A stretch of DNA of 64,000 bases from contig SCRC01000063.1 in NCBI GenBank assembly GCA_004297945.1, positions 1 through 64,000 on the forward strand, read 5' to 3'. The position numbers and the translations under genes are program-made. The stretch is from Candidimonas sp. (GTDB lineage: Bacteria > Pseudomonadota > Gammaproteobacteria > Burkholderiales > Burkholderiaceae_B). The notes under the pieces are model-generated. The model saw nothing but the letters and a program-made list of their open reading frames with translations. It was not told the DNA's origin and made no database searches. Below are positions 30,155 to 41,298 of this stretch, piece by piece (position 1 is the stretch's first letter; the number at the start of each line of letters is the position of its first letter).

Positions 30155-31903
30155 TTATGCGGTCTGCGTGTGCTCCACATCCAGCCCTTCGCGGGACAGG
30201 AAGTTCAGGGTGGGCATGAGCGACAGCAGATGCTTGCTGTACTCATGCTGCGGGTTGGAAAAAAGCGCTTCGGTATCGGCCACCTCAAGCAGCTCGCCGT
30301 GACGCATGACACCGACCCGGTCGCACATTTGCCGGATGACGGGCAAATCGTGGCTGATGAACAAAATGGTGAGGTGCAGCTTCTCCTGCAGATCTTTGAG
30401 CAGGTTCAGGATTTGCGCCTGAATCGATACGTCCAGCGCCGAGGTCGGTTCGTCGCAGATCAGGAAGCGCGGCCGGGTGGCCAGCGCGCGCGCGATGCAT
30501 ATGCGCTGGCGCTGGCCGCCGGAGAATTCGTGCGGAAAACGTTTGAGCGCCTGTTGCCCCAGGCCCACGTAGTCGAGCAGGTCGCCGACAATGCTGCGGG
30601 TTTGCGCCTCGCTGCCGGTCAATTTGTGAAAGCGTATCGGTTCGGCCACGATATCCAGTATGCGCATGCGGGGATTAAGCGAGGAATATGGGTCCTGGAA
30701 CACCATTTGTATCTGGCGGCGAAACGCATTGAGCGCTGATTCGTCCTTGAGCTTGGTCAGATTGACGTCATTGAAAATCACGTTGCCGCTGCTCGCCTTG
30801 TAAAGGCCGGCGATCAGGCGGGCGATAGTCGATTTACCCGAGCCCGATTCGCCGACCAGGCCGAATACCTCGCCTTCCTTGATTGAAAAGCTGACGTCTT
30901 TGACGGCATCGAGCATGTAGCGGTTCTTTCTGAAAAACGCATTTTTCAGCACGAACTGTATGCCCAGATTTCGGGTTTCCACCAAAGGGGCGTCGGCATG
31001 TGAGCCGAAATCGCGTTCTTGCCCGAGCCAATGGGTGCCGATATCCAGCTCTTTCTTGGTGGGCGCCCGTACGTCCTCAATATAGGTCACCATCGGAAAG
31101 CGACGCAGTTTGATGTCGGAGCGCGGCACGGCCGAAATCAGGCTCTTGGTGTAGGGATGGTCTGGGTTTCCCAGAATTTTCTGGGTGGTGCCTTGTTCGA
31201 CCAGCTTGCCCCGATAAAGCACCGCTACTCGATCCGTAATTTCGGCAATCACACCCATATCGTGGGTGATGATGATCATACCGACTTGCTTGTCCTTGCA
31301 TAGCTTGCGCAGCAGATCCAGAATTTGCGCCTGAATGGAGACGTCGAGCGCCGTCGTGGGTTCATCCGCAATGATGACCTCGGGCTCGCAGCACAAGGCC
31401 AGCGCGATCACCACGCGCTGGCGCATTCCTCCGGAAAACTGATGCGGGTATTGCTGCAGGCGCATTTCCGGCTCGGGCATTCCGACGCTTTGCAGCAGAT
31501 CTATGGCGCGCGTGTGCGCCTGGCTGTGCGATAGATTCAGGTGCACCTGCATGGTTTCGATCAGCTGGCTTTCGATGGTTTGCAGCGGGTCGAGCGAGGT
31601 GAGTGGATCCTGGAAAATCATGCTGATGCGTGGTCCGCGAATTTTGCGAAATTCGTGGCTGGGCAACTGATCGATGCGTTGACCATCGAGGCGAACCGAC
31701 CCGGCCGTCATTTTTCCGGGCGACTGGAGCAGACCGATGACTGCGTTGCCTATGGTCGATTTGCCCGCGCCGGACTCCCCCACGACTCCCAGAATCTCAC
31801 CCTTTTCCAGAGCAAGCGTGACATTGTCGATGGCCACCAGGTTGCCGTGCCGGCTCGAGAATTCGATGCGTAATTGGTCAATATCCAGAAGTGCCATGCG
31901 CAT
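30155..31903 (-). CDS. Duplicated-domain peptide/nickel-type ABC ATPase (DppD-DppF fusion)
   Basis: Two Walker A ([18 protein letters not shown]) and two LSGGQ-like ([16 protein letters not shown]) sets. Confidence 0.93.
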   Translation of the reverse strand: MRMALLDIDQLRIEFSSRHGNLVAIDNVTLALEKGEILGVVGESGAGKSTIGNAVIGLLQSPGKMTAGSVRLDGQRIDQLPSHEFRKIRGPRISMIFQDPLTSLDPLQTIESQLIETMQVHLNLSHSQAHTRAIDLLQSVGMPEPEMRLQQYPHQFSGGMRQRVVIALALCCEPEVIIADEPTTALDVSIQAQILDLLRKLCKDKQVGMIIITHDMGVIAEITDRVAVLYRGKLVEQGTTQKILGNPDHPYTKSLISAVPRSDIKLRRFPMVTYIEDVRAPTKKELDIGTHWLGQERDFGSHADAPLVETRNLGIQFVLKNAFFRKNRYMLDAVKDVSFSIKEGEVFGLVGESGSGKSTIARLIAGLYKASSGNVIFNDVNLTKLKDESALNAFRRQIQMVFQDPYSSLNPRMRILDIVAEPIRFHKLTGSEAQTRSIVGDLLDYVGLGQQALKRFPHEFSGGQRQRICIARALATRPRFLICDEPTSALDVSIQAQILNLLKDLQEKLHLTILFISHDLPVIRQMCDRVGVMRHGELLEVADTEALFSNPQHEYSKHLLSLMPTLNFLSREGLDVEHTQTA

Positions 31904-31906
31904 GTC

Positions 31907-32824
31907 TCAATTCAGCTTGGGATTGAGCGCATCGCGCAGCCAATCGCCCAACAGGTTGACCGATAAGGCCAGCAATATGAGGGTGATCCCGGGGAAGATC
32001 GTGATCCACCATTCGCCGGAGAATAAATAGTTGTTGCCAATACGGATCAGCGTGCCCAGCGATGGCGTGGTGGGCGGAATGCCCACACCCAGAAATGAGA
32101 GCGTGGCTTCCGTGATAATTGCGACGGCCAGGTGAATGGTGGCAATCACCAGCACTGGCCCCATCACGTTGGGCAAGACGTGGCGGCGCAAGACCATGAA
32201 GGGTTTCATGCCGATCAGGCGGGCCGCCTGCACGTATTCTTTATTGCGTTCGACCATGGTGGCGCCGCGGACCGTGCGTGCATATTGCACCCAGCCCGAA
32301 ATTCCGATGGAGAAGATCAGCACATATAAAGACAGTGCATCTTGGGCATCGCGCGGCAACATGCCGCGGGCAATGCCGTCTACAAGCAGGGCAATAAGGA
32401 TGGCGGGAAACGACAACTGGACATCGGCGATGCGCATGATGAACGTGTCGATGCGTCCGCCCGCGTAGCCACTGATCAGGCCCAGCGTCACCCCGATGGT
32501 GAGCGAGAACAGGACCGACGCAAAGCCCACCACAAGCGAGATGCGCGACCCGTACAGGATGGCCGACAAAATATCCCGGCCCTGGTCGTCGGTGCCCAAC
32601 AAGAACTGGGCGCTGCCATCGTGCGACCAGGCGGGTGGGGTGTTGGCATCAAGCAGATTCAATGACGCCAGATTAAACGGATCGTGCGGCGCGATGAGTG
32701 GGGCGCATACCGCGCCCAGAAAAATGGCCAGCGCAATCACCGCCGATATGACGGCGGTGGGCGAGCGGCTAAAGCTGTAGAACATGTCGCTACGGATGAT
32801 GCGGGACAAGGCATTTTGGGCCAT
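31907..32824 (-). CDS. Peptide-type ABC permease (DppC-like)
   Basis: AVCAPLIAPHDPFNLASLNLLDANTPPAW...LLGTDDQGRDILSAILYGSRISL. Confidence 0.92.
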   Translation of the reverse strand: MAQNALSRIIRSDMFYSFSRSPTAVISAVIALAIFLGAVCAPLIAPHDPFNLASLNLLDANTPPAWSHDGSAQFLLGTDDQGRDILSAILYGSRISLVVGFASVLFSLTIGVTLGLISGYAGGRIDTFIMRIADVQLSFPAILIALLVDGIARGMLPRDAQDALSLYVLIFSIGISGWVQYARTVRGATMVERNKEYVQAARLIGMKPFMVLRRHVLPNVMGPVLVIATIHLAVAIITEATLSFLGVGIPPTTPSLGTLIRIGNNYLFSGEWWITIFPGITLILLALSVNLLGDWLRDALNPKLN

Positions 32825-32837
32825 AGGCTTGAATCTT

Positions 32838-33809
32838 CTAATTTTTTTGTATGCGGAGTCGGGGATCGACCGCAAAGTACAGCAGGTCAACAATCAGGTT
32901 GATGATCACAAAGAAGAAAGCGATCATCAAAAGATAGGCGGCCATCACGGGGATGTCGACCGAACCTATGGATTGAATGAAGAGCAAGCCCATGCCGGGC
33001 CATTGAAAAACGGTTTCGGTAATAATCGAAAATGCAATGATCGACCCCAACTGCAGGCCGGTAATGGTAATGACTGGCACCAGCGTATTTTTCAATGCAT
33101 GGCGAAAGTTGATCATGCGCTCGGGCAAGCCGCGCGCCCGGGCAAACTTGATGAAATCGGCCTGCATGACTTCGAGCATTTCGGCGCGCACCAGCCGCAT
33201 GATCAGGGTCATCTGGAACAGAGCCAGGGTGAAGGCGGGCATGATGAGCGAGAGCCAGCCACTTTTGGTAAAAAAGCCCGAGCTCCACCAGCCGAAATGC
33301 ACCACTTCGCCGCGGCCAAATGTGGGTAGCCATCGCAGCAGCACGCCGAAGATCAGAATCATCAGAATGCCGGTGAGAAAAGTGGGCAACGAAATGCCCA
33401 ATAGCGAAATGGTCATGAATGTATGCGAGAGGATGCCGCGGCGCTTGAGTGCCGTGTAGATTCCCATGGGGATGCCCAGAAACAACGCGATGATGGCCGA
33501 CGTAAACGAGAGCTCCAGCGTGGCAGGCATACGGCTTTTAATAAGCTCGCTGACCGGGCGCCGCTGGCGATACGACACGCCGAAGTCGCCATGCACAGCG
33601 TTGCCGATGAATCGTACGTACTGCACAAAAAACGGATCGTCCAGGCCCAGCTGCTTTTTCAGCTCGGCGCGTTGCGCCAGCGTCGTGTCTTGGCCGACCA
33701 GATTGTTAATCGGGTCGCCCACATAGCGAAATAGGGAAAATGCAATAAAACCCACCGCCAGCATGACGAAAATCGACTGGAAAATTCGTCGCGCAATGAA
33801 ATTCAGCAT
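32838..33809 (-). CDS. Peptide-type ABC permease (DppB-like)
   Basis: MLNFIARRIFQSIFVMLAVGFIAFSLFRYVGDP...ITETVFQWPGMGLLFIQSI. Confidence 0.92.
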   Translation of the reverse strand: MLNFIARRIFQSIFVMLAVGFIAFSLFRYVGDPINNLVGQDTTLAQRAELKKQLGLDDPFFVQYVRFIGNAVHGDFGVSYRQRRPVSELIKSRMPATLELSFTSAIIALFLGIPMGIYTALKRRGILSHTFMTISLLGISLPTFLTGILMILIFGVLLRWLPTFGRGEVVHFGWWSSGFFTKSGWLSLIMPAFTLALFQMTLIMRLVRAEMLEVMQADFIKFARARGLPERMINFRHALKNTLVPVITITGLQLGSIIAFSIITETVFQWPGMGLLFIQSIGSVDIPVMAAYLLMIAFFFVIINLIVDLLYFAVDPRLRIQKN

Positions 33810-33884
33810 GGTGATGATCTTTTGGTGATGAGCAGCCACCCATCCGGGCCGTAAACTGGGGCCCGGATGGGTGGCTAGCGTCGC

Positions 33885-35489
33885 TTAAGGCATTACGACG
33901 TTGCGCATATCAAGCACATCGTCGGCGCGTTGCGCCACTTTGATGCCTTTTTTTACACCCCATGACAAAGGCTGCTGATGCAAAGGCAGATAGCCGTAGT
34001 CGTTGCGCAGCAACGTAAAGGCCGTTTTGATCATGGCGTTGCGCTTGGCCTGATCCGTTTCCACCCCTATTTTTGCAATCAGGGCATCGATATCCTTGTT
34101 GCAATAGCCACCCAGGTTGAATTGCCCTGCCGCCGTTGCCTTGTTGCGGCAAGCCACCAGGTTGGTCAGAGAGTTTTCGGCGTCGATTGAGCTGGGTGTC
34201 CAGCCCAACAGGTACATGCTGGTGTTGTTGCCGGCCTGCAGCAAGACTTTGCCGAAGTACTTGGACTTGGTCTGCGCGAGCAAATCGATCTTGATGCCGA
34301 TGCGTGCCAGCATGCCTGATACGGCCTGGCAGATTTTTTCGTCATTCACGTACCGATCATTCGGGCAGTCCAACTGCACCGAAAAGCCGTTGGGGTAGCC
34401 GGCCTCGGCCATCAGCTTCTTGGCTTTAGGCAAGTCGGTTTTATACGGTTTGCCAAAGGACTCGTCGTAGCCGTTGATCGAGGTGGCGATTAGCGTGCCT
34501 AAGGGGTGCGCCGCGCCACGCATGATTTTCTTGTTAATGATGTTGGTGTCGACGGTCAGGTCAATGGCTTCACGAACGCGTTTGTCCTTGAACGGATTCT
34601 TGCCCTTGACGCTGGAGAACAGCAACTGGTCGCGCAACTGATCCATGCCTATGAAAATGGCCCGTGCTTCAGGCTTGTTGAGAACCCGGATATTGGGTTC
34701 TTTTTCCAGGCGTGACCAATCTTGCACCGGAATTGGCATCACCAGATCCATTTCACCCGAAATAAGGGCGGCGACGCGGGTTGATTCCTGGGTGATGGGT
34801 TGGAATACGATGTCAGTGATGTTGGTGGGAATTTTCTTGTTCCAATAGCCGGTAAAGCGTTTCAACGTTGTTTTAACGTCGGGTTGGCGATCAACCACTA
34901 TAAACGGGCCCGTGCCGTCCTCGTGCAAATTGGCATAGTTATTGGCTCCTCCCTTGACGTTAGCGGCTTCGGTAGTATGGTTTTTTTCGGCCCAGGTTTT
35001 GCTCATCATGTAGAGAAACACCCAGTCGCGCGGCAAAATCGGGTTGGGCTTGGGCGTGGTCACTTCGACGGTGTAGTCGTCGATTTTTTTCACATCGGTG
35101 GCCATTGCGCCGTAGCCCTTCATGTCCGAACCTGGCGTGAGGCTGCGTTTCCAGGAGAAGATCACATCATCGGCAGTAAAGGGGCTGCCATCGTGGAATT
35201 TGACGCCGTGCCGCAAGTGGAAAACCCATTTGGTGGGTTCGGGATTTTCCCATTTCACCGCCAGCGCCGGAATCAGCCTCAGATCTTTGTCATAGGTGGT
35301 CAGGGGTTCGTAGAAAGCGTTCTGGAACCCAAGCGTAAAGGTTTCGTTCAGCGACATAGGGTCGAGCGACTGGACATCGCCCTGATAGGCCCAGTGCAAA
35401 GTCTTGGCCTGAACCGCGTGGCTCAAGCCGATGCTCAGGACCAGTGCCGCAGCCAGCGCGGTGTGTTGAATTAGTTTTGGGCAGTTCAT
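33885..35489 (-). CDS. Peptide-type ABC substrate-binding protein (SBP_bac_5)
   Basis: Signal peptide; KTLHWAYQGDVQSLDPMSLNETFTLGFQNAFYEPLTTYDKDLRLIPALA. Confidence 0.93.
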   Translation of the reverse strand: MNCPKLIQHTALAAALVLSIGLSHAVQAKTLHWAYQGDVQSLDPMSLNETFTLGFQNAFYEPLTTYDKDLRLIPALAVKWENPEPTKWVFHLRHGVKFHDGSPFTADDVIFSWKRSLTPGSDMKGYGAMATDVKKIDDYTVEVTTPKPNPILPRDWVFLYMMSKTWAEKNHTTEAANVKGGANNYANLHEDGTGPFIVVDRQPDVKTTLKRFTGYWNKKIPTNITDIVFQPITQESTRVAALISGEMDLVMPIPVQDWSRLEKEPNIRVLNKPEARAIFIGMDQLRDQLLFSSVKGKNPFKDKRVREAIDLTVDTNIINKKIMRGAAHPLGTLIATSINGYDESFGKPYKTDLPKAKKLMAEAGYPNGFSVQLDCPNDRYVNDEKICQAVSGMLARIGIKIDLLAQTKSKYFGKVLLQAGNNTSMYLLGWTPSSIDAENSLTNLVACRNKATAAGQFNLGGYCNKDIDALIAKIGVETDQAKRNAMIKTAFTLLRNDYGYLPLHQQPLSWGVKKGIKVAQRADDVLDMRNVVMP

Positions 35490-35642
35490 TCACGGTCTCC
35501 ATCAATAATACGTTTTATGGTTTGATACAGCTTTCATGCGGCTGCGATAAGATTTTTTGTCTTAGCGCGGATACACGATATTGGCGTCCCATCGATAGCG
35601 CAGACCCCCAATGCGTGGATTTTGTATTCAACAGATGCCCGA

Positions 35643-36806
35643 TCAGACGGTTGGGGCCGTCATTTTTTCAATCAATTTTTCCAGAAAAATTTCGCAGGCT
35701 TCGACCTGGGTAACATCAATATATTCGTTGGGCTGGTGAGCCTGGTCAATAGACCCCGGGCCGCAAAGAACCGTGGAATAGCCCCGTTGCTGGAACAGGC
35801 CGCCTTCGGCCCCATACGAAACGCAGTTGCGGCATTGCTGCCCCGACAGGCGTGAAGCCAGGTCTTGCGCTGCGCCTGCGCGATTCTGCATGGGCGGCGC
35901 ATCGGCGATGATTTCAGTATTGATGGCCGCTTCGGGCGCGATCGCCTTCATGGCCGGTAGCAGGCTGTCGGCATAGGCCTGCAAGCGCCCAAGATAGCGT
36001 CGCCAGTCGTCGCCTGGCAGCGCGCGTATGTCCCACATGAAGGTGCATTGCCGCGCAATGATGTTTAGCGCCGTTCCGCCATTGACGACACCCACGTGCA
36101 GTGTTGTGTAAGGCGGCACGAACGGGCATTCGGGGTCTGCGGACGCCTGATTTTCGGCCATCATGCCGTCGATGAAGGCGATAAGCTTGGCGGCGATCAT
36201 TACAGCACTGACCCCACGCTGGATCTGGCTTGAGTGTGCTTCGTGCCCGAGAACGGTGACACGTACAGCGGCGATGCCTTTGTGCGCCACAATAGATTGC
36301 ATGCTGGTGGGCTCGCCCACTATAACGGCGCTGGGTTTGGCCGCATCAATGGATATCCGTTCGATCAGGGCGGGTGCGCCTACGCAGCCGACTTCTTCGT
36401 CGTAGCTGAGGGCAAAATGGATCGGGCGCTTCAAATGCCGCATATCGGGCACCATCGCCAGCGCAATCGCCGAAAAGGCCTTCATGTCGCAAGTGCCGCG
36501 ACCATACAGGCGGCCATCCTTTTGCACAAGCTGAAATGGGTCTGTATCCCAGGCTTGGCCGTCGACCGGCACGACATCAGTGTGGCCCGAAAGCACGACG
36601 CCGCCTTCGACGTTGGGGCCAACGGTGGCAAACAGATTGGCCTTGTCGCCCTTGCTGTTGCTGATCAGATGGCTTTTCACTCCATGCTCGGCGAGAAAAT
36701 CGCGCACATAATGGATCAAGGGAAGGTTCGAATTGCGCGAGACGGTGTCAAATCCGACCAACTGGGTGATCATTTCTAAAGATTGGGGTTTCACAGCAAA
36801 AAACAC
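35643..36806 (-). CDS. argE: Acetylornithine deacetylase-like M20 peptidase
   Basis: VVLSGHTDVVPVDGQAWDTDPFQLVQKDGRLYGRGTCDMKAFSAIAL, SYDEEVGCVGA. Confidence 0.88.
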   Translation of the reverse strand: MFFAVKPQSLEMITQLVGFDTVSRNSNLPLIHYVRDFLAEHGVKSHLISNSKGDKANLFATVGPNVEGGVVLSGHTDVVPVDGQAWDTDPFQLVQKDGRLYGRGTCDMKAFSAIALAMVPDMRHLKRPIHFALSYDEEVGCVGAPALIERISIDAAKPSAVIVGEPTSMQSIVAHKGIAAVRVTVLGHEAHSSQIQRGVSAVMIAAKLIAFIDGMMAENQASADPECPFVPPYTTLHVGVVNGGTALNIIARQCTFMWDIRALPGDDWRRYLGRLQAYADSLLPAMKAIAPEAAINTEIIADAPPMQNRAGAAQDLASRLSGQQCRNCVSYGAEGGLFQQRGYSTVLCGPGSIDQAHQPNEYIDVTQVEACEIFLEKLIEKMTAPTV

Positions 36807-37064
36807 TCCGGCGAGCGCGACGCATTCGGCGACTGTGTCCGGGCCGTCGGCTGCGCTGTGCTACATATTTTAGTAAAGCTGATCTTAGCCATTCTGTGCT
36901 TTAAACGTCAATGACTTTGCCTCGGGGTATGCCCCATGTTTTGTCCTGCTTTAAGGCTTTAGGCAGGAAGATGGCACTTTTCCCGTTAGGTTTTCAGCTA
37001 TTTATAAGTCGCTGCCGTGTTCGCAGGCCTGAATAAGCAAGACGGTATCTGTAAATGCGCTGAT

Positions 37065-37087
37065 GGCACCCAATGGGTGCCCCTAAA
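37065..37087. repeat. Degenerate REP-like arm
   Basis: TGGCACCCAATGGGTGCCCCTAA. Confidence 0.5.
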
Positions 37088-37113
37088 ATTGTGTTACACG
37101 CAGATCCCCGTCG

Positions 37114-37926
37114 TTAATACGGCTCGCCAGATCTTGCAGGCGTACTGCCTGCCACCTCTGCACCTTTGAATTCGTGGGTGAGTTTCTCGACGGCGCGCGC
37201 CAGTACGGAGGAGTCCACGCCTACGGCCACAAAAGTGGCGCCCAGATCCAGGAAATGTCGGGCCTTTGCGATATCGCTGTGCAGGATGCCCGCTGCTTTG
37301 CCCGAGCGTGCGATGCGCGTGATGGCGTCATCGATCAGTTTGACTACGTCGGGGTGCTCGGGGTTGCCCAGATGGCCCATATTGGCTGAGAGGTCGGCAG
37401 GCCCTATGAATACGCCGTCTACGCCGCCGCACGCCAGGATATCGTCGAGCGCGGCGACGCCTTGCGGCGTTTCGATCTGGATAAGCACGCATATTTCGTC
37501 GTTGGCGCGTTGCAGGTAATCGGTGATACGGTTCCAGCGCGAGGAGCGCGCCAATGAACTGCCGACCCCGCGCACGCCTTGAGGTGGATAGCGCACAGCG
37601 GCTACTGCGGCGGCCGCCTCGGCACCCGACTGCACCATGGGTATGAGCAGGGTCTGCGCACCAAGTTCCAGAAGCTGCTTGATTTGTACGGGGTCGTTCC
37701 ATGAAGGCCGCACGACCGGCGCGACGGGGTAGGGGGCGATGGCCTGCAACTGCGGTAGCATGGTTTGCAGAGTGTTGGGCGCGTGCTCGCCGTCGATCAG
37801 CAGCCAGTCAAAACCCGCGCCGGCGCAGATTTCAGCGGTGATGGGATGGGCCAGCGCCAGCCATAGCCCGATTTGCGGCTGTCCTTGGCGTAGCCTGCGC
37901 TTGAAAGTATTGGTCAGGATATCCAT
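37114..37926 (-). CDS. hpaI: 4-hydroxy-2-oxoheptane-1,7-dioate aldolase (HpcH/HpaI family)
   Basis: [51 protein letters not shown]. Confidence 0.93.
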   Translation of the reverse strand: MDILTNTFKRRLRQGQPQIGLWLALAHPITAEICAGAGFDWLLIDGEHAPNTLQTMLPQLQAIAPYPVAPVVRPSWNDPVQIKQLLELGAQTLLIPMVQSGAEAAAAVAAVRYPPQGVRGVGSSLARSSRWNRITDYLQRANDEICVLIQIETPQGVAALDDILACGGVDGVFIGPADLSANMGHLGNPEHPDVVKLIDDAITRIARSGKAAGILHSDIAKARHFLDLGATFVAVGVDSSVLARAVEKLTHEFKGAEVAGSTPARSGEPY

Positions 37927-37930
37927 GTTT

Positions 37931-38734
37931 TCAGACAAAGCAGCAGTTGACCGAGCCAAGCGGGCCGTAATCGACATTGAAGGTGTCGCCGGGACGGGCA
38001 AAGACGGGACGGGTGAACGATCCCGATAATATCACTTGGCCGGGTTCGAGCGCGATACCGTGGGGAGCCAGTTTGTTGGCCAGCCAGACCACGCCGTTGG
38101 CGGGGTGATTAAGTACGCCGGCGGCCACACCTGTTTCTTCGATGGCCGCATTGCGCGACAGGATGGCGCCGATCCAGCGCAAATCGAATTCGCCGATTCT
38201 GACCGGCCGCCCGCCCATGACGATGCCGGCGTTGGCGGCATTGTCGGAGATGGTGTCGAATACCTTGCGTGGCCGTTTGCTGTCGGGGTCGATGCTGTGT
38301 GAGCGCGCGTCGATGATTTCCAGGGCGGGCACGACGTAATCGACCGCATCGTAGACATTGAAGAGGGTGACTTCGGGGCCTTCCAGGCGTTTACCCAATA
38401 TAAAAGCCAGTTCCACTTCAATGCGCGGCATGATGAAACGCTCTGCGGGAATGCGGCTGCCATCGTCGAAAAACATATCGTCCAGCAGTACGCCATAATC
38501 GGGTTCGTCGATCTGTGACGACTGCTGCATGGCGCGCGAGGTCAGGCCTATTTTGTGACCCTTCACTTGGCGGCCTTCGGCGACCTTCATGGCCATCCAT
38601 TCGCGCTGAACGGCATAGGCGTCTTCGATAGTGATGTCGGGATAGTCCTGGGAGAACTGACGAGTTTGGGTACGGGTGCGCTCGGCTTCATGCAGCCGGG
38701 CAGCTAGAGCCTTGATGGTTTTCTTGTTGAGCAT
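37931..38734 (-). CDS. hpaH: 2-oxo-hept-4-ene-1,7-dioate hydratase
   Basis: [50 protein letters not shown]. Confidence 0.93.
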   Translation of the reverse strand: MLNKKTIKALAARLHEAERTRTQTRQFSQDYPDITIEDAYAVQREWMAMKVAEGRQVKGHKIGLTSRAMQQSSQIDEPDYGVLLDDMFFDDGSRIPAERFIMPRIEVELAFILGKRLEGPEVTLFNVYDAVDYVVPALEIIDARSHSIDPDSKRPRKVFDTISDNAANAGIVMGGRPVRIGEFDLRWIGAILSRNAAIEETGVAAGVLNHPANGVVWLANKLAPHGIALEPGQVILSGSFTRPVFARPGDTFNVDYGPLGSVNCCFV

Positions 38735-38771
38735 GGCGTGTCTGTTTCAGTGTGGGTTGGTGGAGCCAGCG

Positions 38772-39521
38772 TCAGGCCGGGTCGGCGATCAGTGTATTGA
38801 CCAGGCGTCCAATGCCTTCTATTTCGGTCACGACTTCGTCGCCAGGATTCACATTGACGATGCCGTCGGGTGTTCCAGTCAGGATTAGGTCTCCCGGCGA
38901 CAGCGTCATGAAACGGCTGAAGTATTCAATTAACGCGGGTATATCAAATACCATATCGCGCGTGTTGCCGCGCTGGGTTTCGACGCCGTTGACCGTGGTG
39001 CGCAGATTCAGGTTCATGGGATCGGGCACGTCGTCGCGTTCGACCAGCCAGGGCCCCAAAGGAGTGCATGTGTCGCGGCTTTTAACGCGCAGATTGGGGC
39101 GATACCAGTTTTCCAGGTAATCGCGTAGCGCATAGTCGTTGGCCACCGTATAGCCGGCTACATAATCATAGGCCTGTTCACGCAATACCTTGCGGGCTGT
39201 GCGACCGATCACGACCGCCAGCTCGCATTCGTAATGCATGAAGGCGATATCGGTCGGGCGCAACGTTTGTGCGCGATGGCCCACAAACGTATTGGCCGCT
39301 TTCAAAAATCCCAAAGGCTCTTCGGGCGCCTTGAACGCCAGTTCTCTAGCGTGATCGGCATAGTTGATGGCAAGCGTAAAGGTGGTGCGCGGCTCTATCG
39401 GCGGCAGCCAGCTGACTTCGTCCTGGGACACCGTGCGGCCGTCAGCCAACCGTAGTTGGCTACTGCCGGCATCGGTGGCCAGGTGACTACGCTCTTGATA
39501 GCGAACGCGGGCATGTTTCAT
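38772..39521 (-). CDS. hpaG2: HpaG2-type 5-oxopent-3-ene-1,2,5-tricarboxylate decarboxylase/isomerase (FAH family)
   Basis: FAH fold; YADHARELAFKAPEEPLGFLKAANTFVG, GYTVANDYALRDYLENWYRPNLRVKSRD, TGTPDGIVNVNPGDEV. Confidence 0.85.
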   Translation of the reverse strand: MKHARVRYQERSHLATDAGSSQLRLADGRTVSQDEVSWLPPIEPRTTFTLAINYADHARELAFKAPEEPLGFLKAANTFVGHRAQTLRPTDIAFMHYECELAVVIGRTARKVLREQAYDYVAGYTVANDYALRDYLENWYRPNLRVKSRDTCTPLGPWLVERDDVPDPMNLNLRTTVNGVETQRGNTRDMVFDIPALIEYFSRFMTLSPGDLILTGTPDGIVNVNPGDEVVTEIEGIGRLVNTLIADPA

Positions 39522-39544
39522 TGCATGTGTTTCCGTGCGAACCG

Positions 39545-40240
39545 TTAAAAAACTGGAGCTACAGTCAAGCGATTAACCAGGCTTCCCAGCGGCGCGATCC
39601 TGATTTCAAAGCGCTGGCCTGCGCGAGCCCGCGGCGCGTCGACTGGCACACCGATCAATAGGATGTCGCCGCAGTCCAGACTCATGAACTGGGTCACATC
39701 GGCAATCAGCTTGGCCACGGGACGGATCAGGTCACCGGTATGCGCTTGCTGTGCGAGCCGGCCGTCGATATACACCTCGATAGTTAGGTCATCGGGATCG
39801 ACGATCTGGGCGCGTGGCGTCAGCTGCGCGCCGATGGGGCAGAAGCCGTCACGGCATTTCTGTTTCATGGGTGGGCGGAAATAGCTGGCGTGGGGCACAG
39901 ACAAGTCGGCTACGATCCGGTAGCCGGCCACGTAATCGAGCGCATTCGTTGCTTTGACGCGAGTGGCTTTCCGCTCGAATACTAAGCCTACACAGGCGCC
40001 GATTTCGACCTCGGCGACATCTGAAGGCAATACTATATCGCTATCACTCTCGGCATAAGTATTGGCCGGTTTGATATACAGCACCGGCGCTTTTGGGGTT
40101 GCTTTGTAGGGAGTCTGTTGCGCTGCGTCGCCAAGCTGCTCCAGTGCCTGCCGGTAATTGAGCAGTGTGCCTACAACAGTGCGCGGCCGGGCTTCAGCGG
40201 GCCAGTCGATTAGACTTGCGTAATCCAGGGGGCGAGTCAC
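39545..40240 (-). CDS. hpaG1: HpaG1-type FAH-family subunit
   Basis: VVGTLLNYRQALEQLGDAAQQTPYKATPKAPVLYIKPANTYAESDSDIVLP. Confidence 0.85.
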   Translation of the reverse strand: MTRPLDYASLIDWPAEARPRTVVGTLLNYRQALEQLGDAAQQTPYKATPKAPVLYIKPANTYAESDSDIVLPSDVAEVEIGACVGLVFERKATRVKATNALDYVAGYRIVADLSVPHASYFRPPMKQKCRDGFCPIGAQLTPRAQIVDPDDLTIEVYIDGRLAQQAHTGDLIRPVAKLIADVTQFMSLDCGDILLIGVPVDAPRARAGQRFEIRIAPLGSLVNRLTVAPVF

Positions 40241-40252
40241 GTTAGGATTTCC

Positions 40253-40654
40253 TTACTTGTATTCAGCCCGAGCTTTGAGATACGTACGGTAGTTGCTGTT
40301 TTTGTAGCTCAAGATCGGATCGGCTTCTTCGATTTGCATGGTAATACCCAGCGGGCGGCTCGCCATAATCGGCGCCAGAGCCCTTTGCAGCGCAGCGAAA
40401 ATCCGTTCGCCAGCCTGTTTTTTTACGGTTTCTTCGCGACCATGTCCGATTTTAAGCGTGACATGCACGAACGCGTTATCCGGGTGCCCGTCTGCGATCA
40501 GGTAGTCATCGATACGGATTGCGCGGGTGCGTGCGCCGGCCAGGGGGAAAACGCTGCCGTCGTCGATGGCGACGTTCTGGATGGTTTTCATCAGCGATCC
40601 GACATTGAGCTCGGGCCGCAGATTGGCAGAATATTCGATCCAAATATGCGGCAT
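40253..40654 (-). CDS. hpaF: 5-carboxymethyl-2-hydroxymuconate delta-isomerase
   Basis: MPHIWIEYSANLRPELNVGSLMKTIQNVAIDDGSVFPLAGARTRAIRIDDYLIADGHPDNAFVHVTLKIG. Confidence 0.92.
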   Translation of the reverse strand: MPHIWIEYSANLRPELNVGSLMKTIQNVAIDDGSVFPLAGARTRAIRIDDYLIADGHPDNAFVHVTLKIGHGREETVKKQAGERIFAALQRALAPIMASRPLGITMQIEEADPILSYKNSNYRTYLKARAEYK

Positions 40655-40675
40655 GTCCGGCCTCTTGGGAATGTA

Positions 40676-40689
40676 ATTAACATGTTAAT
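40676..40689. promoter_or_regulatory. 14-bp palindrome ATTAACATGTTAAT, candidate MarR/HpaR operator
   Basis: Perfect palindrome 22 bp upstream of hpaF; near-identical to the palindrome upstream of hpaE. Confidence 0.6.
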
Positions 40690-40735
40690 ATTATAGAGAA
40701 TAGATTGGGGTGTCAACGGATTTAGGCTGCGCGGT

Positions 40736-41281
40736 TTGTCGAATACACTTGCGCTACACGGATCTGACTGGAGATGCCAATTGAGCGATGAATACAGTGC
40801 CGACCGGGAAGAAACAGTTTTAAAAAGCTTGTTCAGTTTTCAAGTCAGACGATTCAATGTGTTGTATACGAGAGCTTCAACACTCATTTACAACTCTGAT
40901 TTTGATCTCAAATTGAATGAATGGCGTGTATTGGCTGCGATTATGACGTATGGAAACGCCGCTTTATCTCTGGGCCGGTTGGCGCAGGAAGCTGGACTGG
41001 ATTATGGCTTGGCATCTAGGCTGGTTGGCTCCTTGGTTCAAAAGAAGCTTGTTATACGAAGGCCATGTGCCGATGACGCTCGCTCGCGAGTGCTGAAGGT
41101 GACTTCAAAGGGCAGGCGGCTTGCGTCGGAAGTGTTAGACGTAGCCTGTGCGCGAAACAAAAACCTTACACAAGACTTGTCGGACGAAGAAGTTCAAATG
41201 CTCAACAAGGTTATGAACTCGCTTATTCAAAGGGCCGAGATTATGTTGTTCGACGAGCTGGAAAAGCGGTGCAAGGACTAG
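40736..41281 (+). CDS. MarR family transcriptional regulator
   Basis: LNEWRVLAAIMTYGNAALSLGRLAQEAGLDYGLASRLVGSLVQKKLVIRRPCADDARSRVLKVTSKGRRL wHTH; TTG start. Confidence 0.88.
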   Translation: MSNTLALHGSDWRCQLSDEYSADREETVLKSLFSFQVRRFNVLYTRASTLIYNSDFDLKLNEWRVLAAIMTYGNAALSLGRLAQEAGLDYGLASRLVGSLVQKKLVIRRPCADDARSRVLKVTSKGRRLASEVLDVACARNKNLTQDLSDEEVQMLNKVMNSLIQRAEIMLFDELEKRCKD

Positions 41282-41298
41282 TGGGCTACCCCATCGAG